Positions 4,832 through 5,189 of a stretch of 5,189 nucleotides of DNA are shown one piece after another. Numbering within the stretch: position 1 is the stretch's first letter; each line of letters starts with the position of its first letter. The stretch is taken from the NCBI GenBank assembly GCA_016932375.1, contig JAFGDA010000046.1:1-5189 (forward strand), read 5' to 3'. The position numbers and the translations under genes are program-made. The stretch comes from Actinomycetota bacterium (GTDB lineage: Bacteria > Actinomycetota > Humimicrobiia > Humimicrobiales > Humimicrobiaceae). The notes under the pieces are model-generated. The model saw nothing but the letters and a program-made list of their open reading frames with translations. It ran no database searches and was not told the DNA's origin.

Positions 4832-5146
4832 ATGGCAAAAAGTGTTGAACTCAGTATAGCAAATTTATCCTGTTTGTCACAGAAAGAGGAGTTCCTGCTG
4901 CAGGTCTCAATGGAATCAAAAGCTCTCGATGATTTTATAAGTAATGAAATACCTGCAGGTGATAGGGACTGGTTTGCTGACCTGAAAAGCTGGAAAATAA
5001 AAATCAAATGGCTGCTTAAGATAAGTGATATATGCCTTAATGATTACGACCAGGTATTTTTTGATTGCGGAGAAGAGCTGCTGGACCTTAATGATCCTGC
5101 CAATTACCAGTCTTTCAGGGAAAAAATAATTGAAGAGATGACATGA
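4832..5146 (+). CDS. small acidic protein of unknown family
   Basis: I do not recognise this 104-residue product. It has a good ribosome-binding site (GAGG at 4821-4824, 7 bases before ATG 4832) and begins 29 bases after the LCP gene, so co-expression is likely. It has no signal peptide, membrane helix or cysteine-pair motif. The N-terminal half (1-45) is acidic and probably helical. A Trp/Lys-rich amphipathic segment at 47-63 (WFADLKSWKIKIKWLLK) follows, then DYDQVFFDCGEELLDL (71-86), and an acidic helical C-terminus (about 94-104). Codon use looks like its neighbours. A soluble cytoplasmic role or protein interaction is possible but no function can be assigned. Confidence 0.7.
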   Translation: MAKSVELSIANLSCLSQKEEFLLQVSMESKALDDFISNEIPAGDRDWFADLKSWKIKIKWLLKISDICLNDYDQVFFDCGEELLDLNDPANYQSFREKIIEEMT

Positions 5147-5189
5147 TTTCAGGTTATTTAAGGTAGCTTAAAAATTTATTTTTACAGTC

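Overview
The window holds seven convincing protein genes, all on the + strand, in an AT-rich, compact stretch. It suggests a Gram-positive-type (monoderm) bacterium. A LytR-CpsA-Psr cell-wall ligase and a Rex redox repressor fit this. The small pilin set (Flp-like, TadE, then a short Rv3654c-type TadE-like protein) is the order known from the actinobacterial Tad locus. A low-GC, deep-branching actinobacterial lineage is my best guess, with a Firmicutes-like organism as the alternative. This is inferred from gene types only.

Layout: positions 1-241 are AT-rich and hold no supportable gene. Positions 242-1413 hold the end of a Tad/Flp pilus locus: a possible 8-codon leader peptide, a Flp-type prepilin, a TadE-family minor pilin that shares the same G|QSTLE prepilin-peptidase site, and a TadE/TadG-like membrane protein that overlaps it. 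After a 156-base gap comes a single-stranded DNA-binding protein whose C-terminus lacks the usual acidic tip (1570-1995). A weak stem-loop follows. Next is a class I SAM-dependent methyltransferase with a Trm112-type zinc-ribbon fused at its C-terminus (2143-3111).

The 123-base gap before rex carries two adjacent palindromes. One is an 18-bp element matching the Rex operator consensus at 12 of 14 defined positions. The other is a perfect 8-4-8 inverted repeat whose centre lies exactly 20 bp away. Rex (3235-3879) very probably represses its own gene here in response to NADH/NAD+. A LytR-CpsA-Psr protein (3939-4802) and a small acidic protein of unknown family (4832-5146) complete the window.

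The pilin genes clearly work together as surface-appendage components. The remaining genes are co-directional with gaps of 29-156 bases and may be partly co-transcribed, but no shared pathway is evident. The most notable points are the tandem operator at rex, the methyltransferase-Trm112 fusion, the tail-less SSB next to Tad pilus genes (a possible competence link), and the unusual translation-start architecture of the Flp pilin. I see no RNA genes, mobile elements or CRISPR arrays.
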